64,000 nucleotides of DNA from Virgisporangium ochraceum (GCF_016863655.1 NZ_BOPH01000027.1:1-64000); one strand, 5' to 3'. Shown: positions 52,583 to 60,948, counted from the first letter of the stretch. Numbers and translations: made by a program. The notes: generated by a model not told the origin, from the sequence alone.

Positions 52583-53017
52583 CGTTCACTACTCACCAGT
52601 CGGGAATGACGGTCGCGCCCGGAAAGTCCCGTTCCGCAGGTGGCGGTACCGGGGGCACCTCTCCCCGTCCACGCCCGGGTGAAGTCCCTCGCCCGCCCCC
52701 ACCGCGACGTCGAGCCCGGCGTCGAGCCTGCGCACCCAGGTGAGGAAGCCCAGCGCCACGACGAACCGGGACCGATCCTCCCCCTCCGCCCAGCGCCCGC
52801 GCGTCGCCGGTCATCCGGCCGAGCCTCTCCCACCGACTCCCGGACCAGGCGCCGATCTTGCAGTTGGGGCCCCCATCAAACCGGCATATACACCTACAGA
52901 AGGGCGGCCACAAATGCAAGATCGACGCGCCGGCGGGGGCGCCGCCGCCACGGGCGCACGCGCACGCCGGCCGGCGCGCCCCGGCCGGCGCCCGCGCCGC
53001 GCCGGCCCGCTCGGCAC
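52583..53017. other. 435-bp convergent intergenic region with hairpin element and possible gene remnant
   Basis: The stretch lies between the LacI gene (+) and the ABC exporter (-). On the minus strand, about 52600-52790 has coding-like pieces in two frames (for example RFVVALGFLTWVRRL in one and ERDFPGATVIPDW before a stop in another), as if a short frame had been shifted. The 72-bp hairpin at 52853-52924 follows, then a GC-rich stretch in which I see nothing. Confidence 0.5.
52853..52924. terminator. 72-bp hairpin element, probable bidirectional terminator
   Basis: CGATCTTGCAGTTGGGGCC at the left pairs with GGCCACAAATGCAAGATCG at the right around an AT-richer loop. Termini and total length are identical to the element at 5951-6022, and it again lies between convergent genes. 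Confidence 0.7.
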
Positions 53018-56000
53018 TCAGCCGGCCAGGTGGCCCCACGTGGACTGGAGCTCGCTCCACGTGCCGTGTGCCGCCACCGACCCGCCGATCAGCACGACGA
53101 CCTGGTCGGCCTGTACCAGGGCGGCCCGCTTCGACGTCGAGCCGACCACGGTGACGCCGCGTTCGCGCAGGGCGCGCCACAGGTCCAGCTCCGTCGTCAC
53201 GTCGAGTGCCGACGACACGTCGTCTGCGATGAGCAGTTCCGTGCTCGGCGCCAGCGCCCGGGCCAGTGCCAGCCGCTGGAGCTGGCCGCCGCTCAGGCGG
53301 GTCCCCTTGTGGCCTATCAGCAGACCGAGGCCGCCGCCGGTGCCGGACAGGTCGTGGTCGAGCTGTGCGGTGGAGACCGCGCCGTGCGGGTCGACCTCGT
53401 GCCCGAGCCGGATGTTGTCGGCGACCGTGCCCGACAGCACCCGCGGCAGCTGCGCGACGTAACCGACCTGGTTGGGACGCAGGAACACCTCCGGCTCGGT
53501 GACCGCCTCGCCGTTCCAGCGCAGCGCGCCGGTGTGGTGCACGATGCCGGCCATCGCGCGCAGCAGCGACGACTTGCCGGCGCCCACGGGGCCGACGACC
53601 AGCACCAGGTGCCCGCGCTCGACGCTGAGGTCGATGTCGCGGACACCGACCGTGCCGTCTTCATGCACGGCCGTGAACCCGTCGAGGTCCAGGCGCCGCA
53701 ACGGGTTGCGCGGTGCGGTCGGCGGTGCCGGCGCGGTGCCCTCGGAGATGTCCACCCCGGGCACCTCGGCCGAGTACGCGGCCACGCCGCTCATCGCGAC
53801 GGTGCGTGCGGTCCACACGCGGGCCGACGGCAGGTGCGCGACCAGCGACGCCGTCGTCCACGCGAACCACCGCGCGGCGCCGAGCGTCGACACGGCGACC
53901 AGCGCCGCGCCGGCGGTGAGCGAGCCGCCGAGGTACATCGCCCAGACGCCGACCGGCAGCAGGCCGGCGAGCAGCGCCGGCGTCGACCGGGCGAGCACCT
54001 GCAGCCGGATCTCGTGCCGCACCCGCTCGCTGCGGACGGTGTCGAGCCCGGCCAGGTGCACCAGCACCGGGTCGGTGGCACCGGCGAGCTTCACGGTGCG
54101 CGCCGCCGACAGCGACGACACCAGCGCGGTCGCGAATGCCGCCCGTGCCGCCACGGTGCCCCGCGCCGACTTCTCCAGCAGCGGCGCGAACGTGGTCGAC
54201 GCCAGCCCCGACACCACCATCGTCCCGAGGAAGAACAGGCCCGGCACGATCGAGCCGGACACCAGGGTCATCGCCGCGAGCACGAACATCGCGATGAACT
54301 GGTCGACGAGGTTGTCGGCCAGTTCCACGACCCGTTCGGTGTCGCCGCCCTGCGCCACGACCTCGGCCGGCGTGTGCGAGCTGACCCGCCGCGCGCCGGT
54401 CTGCCCGTGCACGAGCCGCAGGCTGATCCGCAGCATCTGCCGCACCCACCACTCCGGGAACCACCGGTTGGTGAACCACGGGATCGGCGTCGCCAGCAGC
54501 AGCGCCGCCACGATGCCGACCGCCGGCCCGAACGGGTCGCCCGCGCCGTCGACGAGATCGGCCCACAGCAGCGGCAGCACCACGCCGTCGAGCCCGAGGA
54601 ACGTCAGCACCAGGAACAGCGCCACCGACAGCAGCCCGTACCGCGGGTCGTTCGTCATCAGGCGGTAGAGCTCGCGCAACGCGCTCGCTTTCGGTGGTTG
54701 CGGTAGTACCGGCGGTGCGGCCTTGTCGGTTCCATTGGAGGAGACGGGCACAGCCCCGTCGCCGTTGGCCGGTGCACTGGGTACGTGGCTGGTGGCGAGC
54801 AGCCGGGCGAAGCGGTCGGACTCGTGCAGCGGCCCGGCCTCGACCACCTCACCGTCGGCGAGCATGACGACCTCGTCGCAGCTGCGCACCGACGACAGCC
54901 GGTGCGCCACGACGATGCCGATGCGCCCGTCGAGCAGCCGCGCCGTGGCCCGCTGGACGCGCGCCTCGGTGACGGGGTCCATCCGGGCGGTCGCCTCGTC
55001 GAGGATCACGACGTGCGGGTCACGCACGAGGATCCGGGCGAACGCGACGAGCTGCTCCTGACCGGCCGACAGCACGTGGCCGCCGTCGCCGAGCTTCGTG
55101 TTCAGCCCGTCGGGCAGGTCGCGGACCCACTCGCCGAGCCCCAGCTCCTCCAGCGCGTCGCCGGCCGGCCCGAGGAGGTCGGTGTCGAACAGGGCGATGT
55201 TCTCGGCCAGCGTGCCGGCGAGGATCTCGGTGCGCTGCGGCACGATCGCGATCCAGCGGCGCAGCCCGTCGAGGTCGAGGTCGACCATGTCGGTGTCGCC
55301 GAGGAACACGGTGCCGCGCGGCACGTCGACGGCGCGGGTGAGCACCTTGGCGAGCGTCGACTTGCCCGAGCCGGTGCGCCCGATGAGCGCATAGGAACGG
55401 CCCCGGGCGAACGTGAGGGTCACGTCGCGCAGGGCCGGGCGCCGCTCGGGCGAGCTCGCGTACCGGAACGTGAGACCTCGTACGGTGAGGTCGGCGTCGG
55501 CCGGTGCGCGCCCGCCGACGGGTTCCTGTTTCGCTTCCCGCAGGAGCTGGACCCGGTTCCACGCACCGAGCGCGTACTGCAGCTCGGGCACCATGCGGCT
55601 CACGTGCTCGACCATCGCCCCGAACGCCAGCACCAGCAGCCACACCGCGGTGAGCCGCGCGGCGTCGATGCGTCCCGCGGTGAGCGCGGCCACGCCGCCG
55701 ACCACCACGGCCGCGATGCCGGCCCGCATGACCGCGGCCGCCGACGCGGTGACCCGCGCCGACAGCGACCACACCCGGCGGCCGCGGGTGAGCACCTCGC
55801 TGGAGCGGCGGGCGAACAGCCGCAGCACGTAGGGACGGGCGAGACTGGTACGCACGTCGTCCTGTCCGTGGATGGACTCCTCCATCACGGCGGCGAGGTC
55901 GGACCACGCCTCCTCCTCGCCCATCCGGGCGGGGGTGATGCGTGCCGTGGGCCTGCGCAGCGCCACCCCGAGCACCGTGGCGACGACGAGCATGCCGAGC

Positions 56001-56443
56001 CCGGCCGGCCACCACACCACGAACGCCGTGATGATCGACGCGACCCCGGTGGCACCGGCCTGCGCGATCCGCACGCCGGCGCCGCGCAGCTCGGAGGCGA
56101 CCTGGTTCACGTCGCCGTCCATCCGGTCGAGCAGCTCGCCGACCGGGGTGCCCTCCAACGTCGGCAGGTCCTGGCCGAACGCGACGCGGCACAGCCGGCG
56201 CCGCACGTCGGCCGCCCAGTCGGCGGTGAGGCCGGCGGTGATGAGGCCCATCACGAGGTCGGTGCCCACGGCCACCACGAGCGCGACCGCGAGCAGCACG
56301 AAGATCACCGACGACCGCTCGATGAGCACGGTGCCGGCGAACGCCGCGGCGAGCGACTGGCCGACGGCGCCCAGCACGATGAGGACGCCCACCAGCGCCG
56401 TACGGCGCGGTGAGGTGACCCACAGGTCGCGGAGCAGACGCAT
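53018..56443 (-). CDS. Fused two-half ABC exporter with one degenerate ATPase
   Basis: An 1141-residue protein made of two exporter halves. Half one has six helices (~1-300) and an ATPase with Walker A GRTGSGKST (Lys361), LSAGQEQ, VVILDEAT and H-loop VVAHRLSS. Half two has helices from about 605 and an ATPase with GPVGAGKSS and LSGGQLQRLALARAL, but LLIADDVSSALD has Asp for the catalytic Glu and the H-loop reads STSKR. This mirrors heterodimeric exporters with one inactive site. ATG 56443 is preferred to a TTG at 56506. It follows the CGNR and L11-paralogue genes on the same strand. Confidence 0.85.
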   Translation of the reverse strand: MRLLRDLWVTSPRRTALVGVLIVLGAVGQSLAAAFAGTVLIERSSVIFVLLAVALVVAVGTDLVMGLITAGLTADWAADVRRRLCRVAFGQDLPTLEGTPVGELLDRMDGDVNQVASELRGAGVRIAQAGATGVASIITAFVVWWPAGLGMLVVATVLGVALRRPTARITPARMGEEEAWSDLAAVMEESIHGQDDVRTSLARPYVLRLFARRSSEVLTRGRRVWSLSARVTASAAAVMRAGIAAVVVGGVAALTAGRIDAARLTAVWLLVLAFGAMVEHVSRMVPELQYALGAWNRVQLLREAKQEPVGGRAPADADLTVRGLTFRYASSPERRPALRDVTLTFARGRSYALIGRTGSGKSTLAKVLTRAVDVPRGTVFLGDTDMVDLDLDGLRRWIAIVPQRTEILAGTLAENIALFDTDLLGPAGDALEELGLGEWVRDLPDGLNTKLGDGGHVLSAGQEQLVAFARILVRDPHVVILDEATARMDPVTEARVQRATARLLDGRIGIVVAHRLSSVRSCDEVVMLADGEVVEAGPLHESDRFARLLATSHVPSAPANGDGAVPVSSNGTDKAAPPVLPQPPKASALRELYRLMTNDPRYGLLSVALFLVLTFLGLDGVVLPLLWADLVDGAGDPFGPAVGIVAALLLATPIPWFTNRWFPEWWVRQMLRISLRLVHGQTGARRVSSHTPAEVVAQGGDTERVVELADNLVDQFIAMFVLAAMTLVSGSIVPGLFFLGTMVVSGLASTTFAPLLEKSARGTVAARAAFATALVSSLSAARTVKLAGATDPVLVHLAGLDTVRSERVRHEIRLQVLARSTPALLAGLLPVGVWAMYLGGSLTAGAALVAVSTLGAARWFAWTTASLVAHLPSARVWTARTVAMSGVAAYSAEVPGVDISEGTAPAPPTAPRNPLRRLDLDGFTAVHEDGTVGVRDIDLSVERGHLVLVVGPVGAGKSSLLRAMAGIVHHTGALRWNGEAVTEPEVFLRPNQVGYVAQLPRVLSGTVADNIRLGHEVDPHGAVSTAQLDHDLSGTGGGLGLLIGHKGTRLSGGQLQRLALARALAPSTELLIADDVSSALDVTTELDLWRALRERGVTVVGSTSKRAALVQADQVVVLIGGSVAAHGTWSELQSTWGHLAG

Positions 56444-56455
56444 GGCGTGAACATC

Positions 56456-56480
56456 CCTGGAAGTCGGCGGAGCTTCCAGG
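56456..56480 (-). promoter_or_regulatory. Hairpin in the leader of the ABC exporter gene
   Basis: CCTGGAAG and CTTCCAGG are perfect 8-bp arms with a 9-nt loop, 13 nt upstream of the exporter ATG. On the mRNA the distal arm runs into the CAGGGA sequence that could bind the ribosome, so it may attenuate translation; there is no U-run. Confidence 0.55.
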
Positions 56481-56524
56481 TTGGCCGGATCGGCCGGGCC
56501 GTTCAAACGAATTACGGCCGGCCG

Positions 56525-56911
56525 TCACCCCGTCGGGCGGGGTGGCCGGCGGGCGGGGTGGTCGGCGCAGCCGCGTCTCGTGGCGCCGTTGGTGCGGTCG
56601 ACGAACGTCCGCCCGCACCGGACGCACCGCTTCAGGCGGCGCCATCCGCCGGTCACCGCGACGAGCGCGAGCGCGGTCGCGGCCGCCGCGACCGGATCGG
56701 TGACCGCGATGCGCCAGCGCCCACCGACGGGCTCGACGCGCAGCACCGCGCCGGCCAGTACCGGGTTCAACCGGCCGGCCGCGGCGCGCTGGTCGGGAAG
56801 TCCCGCGCAGACGTCAGCGAAAACCGTTGCCAGCAAAGCCTCCGCGTCGTACAGCGCGGGGTCGAGGACGCGGTACGGCGCCACCACCCCGCGCCAGAGG
56901 CCGTCACTCAT
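56525..56911 (-). CDS. CGNR zinc-finger-like protein
   Basis: A 128-residue protein with an ABATE-like N-terminal part (ALYDAEALLATVFADVCAGL, LRVEPVGGRWRIAVTDPVAAAATAL) and a C-terminal zinc-finger-like segment RLKRCVRCGRTFVDRTNGAT + RRGCADH. This follows the CGNR pattern, although the last Cys pair is C-x2-H here. CGNR proteins are presumed transcription factors. The start overlaps the L11-paralogue stop by 8 nt, so the two are translated together; the ABC exporter follows 81 bp downstream. Confidence 0.7.
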   Translation of the reverse strand: MSDGLWRGVVAPYRVLDPALYDAEALLATVFADVCAGLPDQRAAAGRLNPVLAGAVLRVEPVGGRWRIAVTDPVAAAATALALVAVTGGWRRLKRCVRCGRTFVDRTNGATRRGCADHPARRPPRPTG

Positions 56912-57338
56912 CCTCGATGAGGACGCCCATCGAGCGGGCGGTGCCGGCGATCTGCCGCATCGCCGCGTCGACGTCGTCGGTGTTCAGGTCGGGCAGCTTG
57001 CGCTCGGCGACCTCGCGCAGCTGGGCGCGGGACATCTTCGCCACCACCTGCGAGCCGGGCCGCGGCGAACCCGACGCCAGCCCGAGCACCTTGCGGATGA
57101 GGTACGCGGTCGGCGGGGTCTTGTAGCGCAGCGCGAACGACCGGTCCTCGAACACCGTGACCACGACGGGCACGATCTCGCCGCGCTGCGCCGCCGTTGC
57201 CGCGTCGTAGTCGAGCTTGAGCTGGCGCGTGTTGACGCCGGTGGGGCCGAGCATCTTGCCGATGTCGACCATCGCGGCGTTGCCCGCCTCGAGCTCGAGC
57301 GTGAGCTCACGGGACTTCTTCTTGGGAGCCGGTGCCAT
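56904..57338 (-). CDS. Divergent paralogue of ribosomal protein L11
   Basis: A 144-residue protein clearly of the L11 family: LTLELEAGNAAMVDIGKMLG, TGVNTRQLKLDYDAATAAQRG, IVPVVVTVFEDRSFALRYKTPP, and the rRNA-binding C-terminus ending IAGTARSMGVLIEDE. Normal L11 has a proline-rich loop after the first strand (NPSPPVGPALG in E. coli); here residues 20-31 have no proline and are one residue shorter. Mutations of those prolines give thiostrepton resistance. The locus has no L1 or other ribosomal gene, so this is an extra copy. It heads an operon with the CGNR gene. Confidence 0.85.
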   Translation of the reverse strand: MAPAPKKKSRELTLELEAGNAAMVDIGKMLGPTGVNTRQLKLDYDAATAAQRGEIVPVVVTVFEDRSFALRYKTPPTAYLIRKVLGLASGSPRPGSQVVAKMSRAQLREVAERKLPDLNTDDVDAAMRQIAGTARSMGVLIEDE

Positions 57339-57364
57339 GCGGGCGACGCTAGGAACTCCCGCGA

Positions 57365-57390
57365 CTGGAGGGTCAAGCTGGAGGGTCAAG
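57365..57390. repeat. 13-bp tandem duplication spanning the IclR stop codon
   Basis: CTGGAGGGTCAAG is present at 57365-57377 and 57378-57390. The second copy contains the IclR gene's TGA (57386-57388, minus strand), and the first provides a second TGA in another frame. The array lies just upstream of the L11-paralogue gene. Confidence 0.8.
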
Positions 57391-58087
57391 CCAGCGCGGC
57401 CCGCACCGCCGCGGCGGTCTCGACCACGAGCGCGCCGAGCTCGGCGAGATCCGCCGTGTCGGCGAGGAAGACGACCGCCACCGACCCGACGACCCCGCCG
57501 TCCCAGCCGCCGCGGACCACGGGTGCCGCCACCGACTCCAGCCCGGCGATCACCTCACCACGCGAGGTCGCGTACCCGCGCTCGCGGGCGAGCGCCACCT
57601 CCGGCCGTTCGCCGGCCCGCTGCCGCGCGCCGGCGAGCAGCGCCAGCCCCGGCGCGCCGCGGTCGACCGGATGCCGGCTGCCCGGCCGGTAGGCCACGTG
57701 CGCCGGGCCGTGCGGCGGCTCGACGCTGGCGACGGTGACCGCGTCGTCGCCGTCGCGTACCGCGAGGAACGCGGTGGCCCGGGCGCGGGCGGCCAGCCGG
57801 GTGAGCTCGGGCAGGGCGGCGGCCTGCACCGGCCGGCTGACGCTCGCCGCCAGCACCGCGAGGCCGATCCCCGGCTCGTACCGCCCGTCGCCGGTGCGCC
57901 GCACCAGGCGGTGGTCCTCGAGCGTGCGCACCAGCCGGTACGCCACCGACCGGTGCAGGTCGACGCTGGCGGCGAGCACGCCGAGGTCGACCGGGCCGCC
58001 GGCGTCGGTGATCGCGGTGAGCAGCCGTAGCCCGCGGTCGAGCGTCTGGGAGTGCGGAACGGACTGATCCTTGCGCGGACGTGCCAC
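57386..58087 (-). CDS. IclR-family regulator
   Basis: A 233-residue regulator: SQTLDRGLRLLTAITDAGGP, LGVLAASVDLHRSVAYRLVRTLEDHRLVRR (winged helix) and an IclR effector domain (ATAFLAVRDGDDAVTVASVEPP, HPVDRGAPGLALLAG, SVAAPVVRGGWDGGVVGSVAVVF). IclR proteins often control aromatic catabolism. It diverges from the hydrolase/flavin-hydroxylase pair across an IclR-type dyad. GTG 58087 has GAGAGGG upstream; ATG 58105 is an alternative. Confidence 0.85.
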   Translation of the reverse strand: MARPRKDQSVPHSQTLDRGLRLLTAITDAGGPVDLGVLAASVDLHRSVAYRLVRTLEDHRLVRRTGDGRYEPGIGLAVLAASVSRPVQAAALPELTRLAARARATAFLAVRDGDDAVTVASVEPPHGPAHVAYRPGSRHPVDRGAPGLALLAGARQRAGERPEVALARERGYATSRGEVIAGLESVAAPVVRGGWDGGVVGSVAVVFLADTADLAELGALVVETAAAVRAALA

Positions 58088-58124
58088 GGGGCCCTCTCGT
58101 CGCATATAGTCCGGTCACCTGTGA

Positions 58125-58140
58125 CGGAAATACTTTTCCG
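58125..58140. promoter_or_regulatory. Putative IclR operator
   Basis: CGGAAA-TACT-TTTCCG is a perfect dyad between the divergent IclR and hydrolase genes, 22 bp before the hydrolase ATG. Known IclR sites have GGAAAT..ATTTCC cores, so this is a good candidate. Confidence 0.7.
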
Positions 58141-58162
58141 AATATAGAAACGGGTGATCGCC

Positions 58163-59122
58163 ATGGTCAAGCCGTTCGCCTCGTCCGCCGATCTCGACGA
58201 GAAGGCCGAGACCCTGGAGGTGATCGGCGACGGCGTGTACGCCTTGACCGCCGAGGGCGACCCGAACGTGGGCGCGGTCGAGGGCGAGGACTTCGTGGTC
58301 GCGTTCGAGGCGCGCGCCACGCCGGTGATGGCGCGGCGCTGGCTGATGCGGCTGCGCGAGCACACGACGAAACCGGTGCGGTTCCTCGTGTTGAGCCACT
58401 ACCACGCGGTGCGGGTGCTGGGCGCCGCCGCGTTCGGCGCCGACGTGATCGTCACCCACGAGCAGACCCGCGCGCTGATCGCCGAGCGCGGCATGGAGGA
58501 CTGGGCGTCGGAGCGCGCGCGGATGCCGCGCCTGTTCACCGGCGAAGAGTCCATTCCCGGGCTCACCTGGCCCACGGTCACGTTCTCCGACCGCCTCACG
58601 ATCGACCTCGGCGGCTCGCGCGGCGACCTGGTGCTGCGTTACTGCGGGCGCGGCCACACCGCCGGCGACATCGTCGCCTGGCTGCCGGGGCAACGGATCC
58701 TGTTCGCCGGCGACCTCGTCGAGGCGCAGGCGGCCCTCTACACCGGCGACGCGTTCCACCTCGACTGGTCGTCGTCCACATTGGACAGTGTGGCGGCGCT
58801 CGGCGCGGAGACGCTCGTCGGCGGGCGCGGCGCCGTCGCGCGCGGACGCGACGCGGTCGACGCGGCGATCGCGCAGACCCGCGCGTTCCTCACCGTGATG
58901 GTCGACCGCACGCGCGAGGTGCACGGCCGCGGCGGCACGCCACGCGAGGCGTTCCTGGCGGTGCACGCGGCCCTCGCGCCCACGTTCGGCAAGTGGCCGA
59001 TCTTCGAGCACTGCCTGCCCTTCAACGTGCAACGGCTGTGGGACGAGTTGAGCGGCGTCGACTGGCCGCGGATCTGGACAGCGGACCGCGACCGTGAGGT
59101 CTGGGCCGCGATGCAGGGCTGA
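58163..59122 (+). CDS. Metallo-beta-lactamase-fold protein with altered metal motif
   Basis: A 319-residue MBL-fold protein: VIGDGVYALTAEGDPNVGAV, FLVLSHYHAVRVLGAAAFGAD, CGRGHTAGDIVAWLPGQRIL and FAGDLVEAQ. The usual HxHxDH is HYHAVR at about 79-84, so the Asp-His pair for the second metal is replaced by Val-Arg; it may bind one metal or none. It is 6 bp upstream of a flavin hydroxylase and divergent from IclR, which suggests hydrolysis of a catabolic intermediate. ATG 58163 has GGGTGA ahead of it. Confidence 0.75.
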   Translation: MVKPFASSADLDEKAETLEVIGDGVYALTAEGDPNVGAVEGEDFVVAFEARATPVMARRWLMRLREHTTKPVRFLVLSHYHAVRVLGAAAFGADVIVTHEQTRALIAERGMEDWASERARMPRLFTGEESIPGLTWPTVTFSDRLTIDLGGSRGDLVLRYCGRGHTAGDIVAWLPGQRILFAGDLVEAQAALYTGDAFHLDWSSSTLDSVAALGAETLVGGRGAVARGRDAVDAAIAQTRAFLTVMVDRTREVHGRGGTPREAFLAVHAALAPTFGKWPIFEHCLPFNVQRLWDELSGVDWPRIWTADRDREVWAAMQG

Positions 59123-59128
59123 CCGGCC

Positions 59129-60607
59129 GTGCCCGCGGTGATCGTCGTCGGAGCCGGCCCGGTCGGCCAGACGGCCGCGCTGCTGCTGGCCCGGTGGGGC
59201 GTGCCGGTGGTGGTGCTCGACGCCCGGCCGGCCCGCGACGTGGTCGGGTCGCGGGCGATCGTCCAGCAGCGCGACGTCATCGACATCTGGGACGCGGTCG
59301 GCGTCGGCCGGCGGATCGCCGACGAGGGCCTCACCTGGCGGACCGCCCGCACCTACCACCGCGGCCGCGAGCTGTTCGCCGTCGACTTCGTCGACAGTGG
59401 ACGGTCACCGTTCCCGCCGTTCGCCAACGTGTCACAGGCCCGCACCGAGGAACTGCTCGACGAGCGGCTGGCGCGCACGCCGCTGGCCGAGGTGCGCTGG
59501 GGCCACCGGGTCGTCGGCCTCGAGCAGGACGACGAGGGTGTCACGGTCGTGTGCGAGACGCCGGCCGGCGAGCGGCTGCTGCGCGCGTCCCATGTACTGG
59601 CCTGCGCCGGCGCGCGGGCCGATACCCTCCGGCGCGACCTCGGCCTGACGTTCGACGGCGAGACGTTCGACGACCAGTTCCTCATCTGCGACCTCCGCAC
59701 CGACCTTCCCGGGTGGGAGACCGAGCGGCGGTTCCACTTCGACCCGGTCTGGAACCCGGGCCGGCAGGTGCTCGTGCATCCCTGCCCGGGCGGCACGTTC
59801 CGCGTCGACTGGCAGGTGGCGCCGAGCTTCGACCTCGCCCGCGAGGAGGCGTGCGGCGGGCTCGACCGCCGGATCCGGCAGATCGTCGGCGACCGGCCGT
59901 ACGAGCTGGTGTGGCGGTCGGTGTACCGGTTCAGCTCGCGGGTGGTGCCGCAGATGCGGGTCGGTCGGGTGCTGCTGGCCGGCGACTGCGCGCACCTCAT
60001 GTCGCCGTTCGGCGCCCGCGGTCTCAACTCCGGCGTGCAGGACGCGGAGAACGCGGCGTGGAAGCTCGCGTACGTCCACCATGGATGGTCGCCGGAGTCG
60101 TTGCTGGACACCTACCACACCGAGCGGCACGCCGCGGCGCTGGAGAACCTCGCCGTCGCCGGTGCGACGATGCGGTTCCTGGTCCCCCGCACCGACGACG
60201 AGCGCCGGCACCGCCACGACGTGCTGAGCCGGGCCGCCACCGACCCGGCCGCGCGGGCGCTGGTCGACTCGGGCCGGCTCGCGGAGCCGTTCTGGTACAC
60301 CGACTCGCCGTTGACCACCCCGAACCCGCGGTACCCGGTCACCGGCCGGCCGCCACGCGGACGGACGCATCCGCCGGCACCCGGCGTGCTGGTGCCCGAC
60401 GTGCAGACGCGCGACGGCACCCGGGTGCGGGCCCTGGCCCGGCGCCCCACGTTCGACCCGGTCGTCGTCGACCACGCGGAGGTGCCGGCGGTGCCCGACG
60501 GGCAGGTGTGGGTCCTGCGGCCCGACGCCCACCTGGCCGCGGTCCTCGACGCCGCCGACACGGCCGCGATCGGTGCCGCGGCGCTGCGCGCGGTCGGAAA
60601 CGTGTAG
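59129..60607 (+). CDS. FAD-dependent aromatic hydroxylase, MhpA/PheA-like
   Basis: A 492-residue group A flavin monooxygenase: PAVIVVGAGPVGQTAALLLA, then the DG-like CAGARADTLRRDLGL, and the second FAD motif GRVLLAGDCAHLMSPFGARG followed by LNSGVQDAENAAWKL. It resembles 3-(3-hydroxyphenyl)propionate hydroxylase and phenol or resorcinol hydroxylases, which use NAD(P)H and oxygen. The C-terminal ~100 residues (VPDVQTRDGTRVRALARRPT) are the thioredoxin-like tail of this group. It forms an operon with the MBL-fold gene under probable IclR control. Confidence 0.85.
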   Translation: MPAVIVVGAGPVGQTAALLLARWGVPVVVLDARPARDVVGSRAIVQQRDVIDIWDAVGVGRRIADEGLTWRTARTYHRGRELFAVDFVDSGRSPFPPFANVSQARTEELLDERLARTPLAEVRWGHRVVGLEQDDEGVTVVCETPAGERLLRASHVLACAGARADTLRRDLGLTFDGETFDDQFLICDLRTDLPGWETERRFHFDPVWNPGRQVLVHPCPGGTFRVDWQVAPSFDLAREEACGGLDRRIRQIVGDRPYELVWRSVYRFSSRVVPQMRVGRVLLAGDCAHLMSPFGARGLNSGVQDAENAAWKLAYVHHGWSPESLLDTYHTERHAAALENLAVAGATMRFLVPRTDDERRHRHDVLSRAATDPAARALVDSGRLAEPFWYTDSPLTTPNPRYPVTGRPPRGRTHPPAPGVLVPDVQTRDGTRVRALARRPTFDPVVVDHAEVPAVPDGQVWVLRPDAHLAAVLDAADTAAIGAAALRAVGNV

Positions 60608-60948
60608 TCAAGCCTCCAAGAGCCCTTCTGGGGTCAGGGTCCGGGGCCGGACCGCGCAGCGCCGACGACCGGGCACGCAACGCGATCGTGCGGTGCCGCG
60701 TCAGCTGATGATCGAAAGTGGTGGCGACTTTCTGCTGTTTGGCCCGGGCCACAACAGCAGAAAAGCCCCACCACCACCTTCGATCATGGTTGGTTCTGGG
60801 CAGCGCCCACGACCGGGCGCGATCGTGCGGGGTCCCGATCACATGAAGATCGATGGCGGTGTCGACCATTCATCGGTGCCCGCAACTCCGGGCCACCGGA
60901 CATTCGGACGCAGGAATCCCCCACGATGTCGGCGCCCGTCGCGCGGGG
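60608..60948. other. 341-bp convergent intergenic region with hairpin element and flanking direct repeats
   Basis: The region lies between the converging hydroxylase and LacI genes. An 80-bp hairpin is at 60708-60787. It is flanked by imperfect direct repeats GACCGGGC..GCGATCGTGCGG (about 60667-60693 and 60808-60832). I see no gene. Confidence 0.65.
60708..60787. terminator. 80-bp hairpin element, third sequence type
   Basis: ATGATCGAAaGTGGTGG pairs with CCACCACcTTCGATCAT, and TTTCTGCTGTT pairs with AACAGCAGAAA nearer the loop. It has a different sequence from the CGATCTTGCA elements but the same size class and convergent-gene position, so a bidirectional terminator role is likely. Confidence 0.65.

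Noticed and set aside
60708..60787. Insertion sequence or MITE
   Set aside because: There is no transposase, and without copies to compare the flanking repeats are too long and imperfect to be a clean target duplication; the convergent position favours a terminator role.
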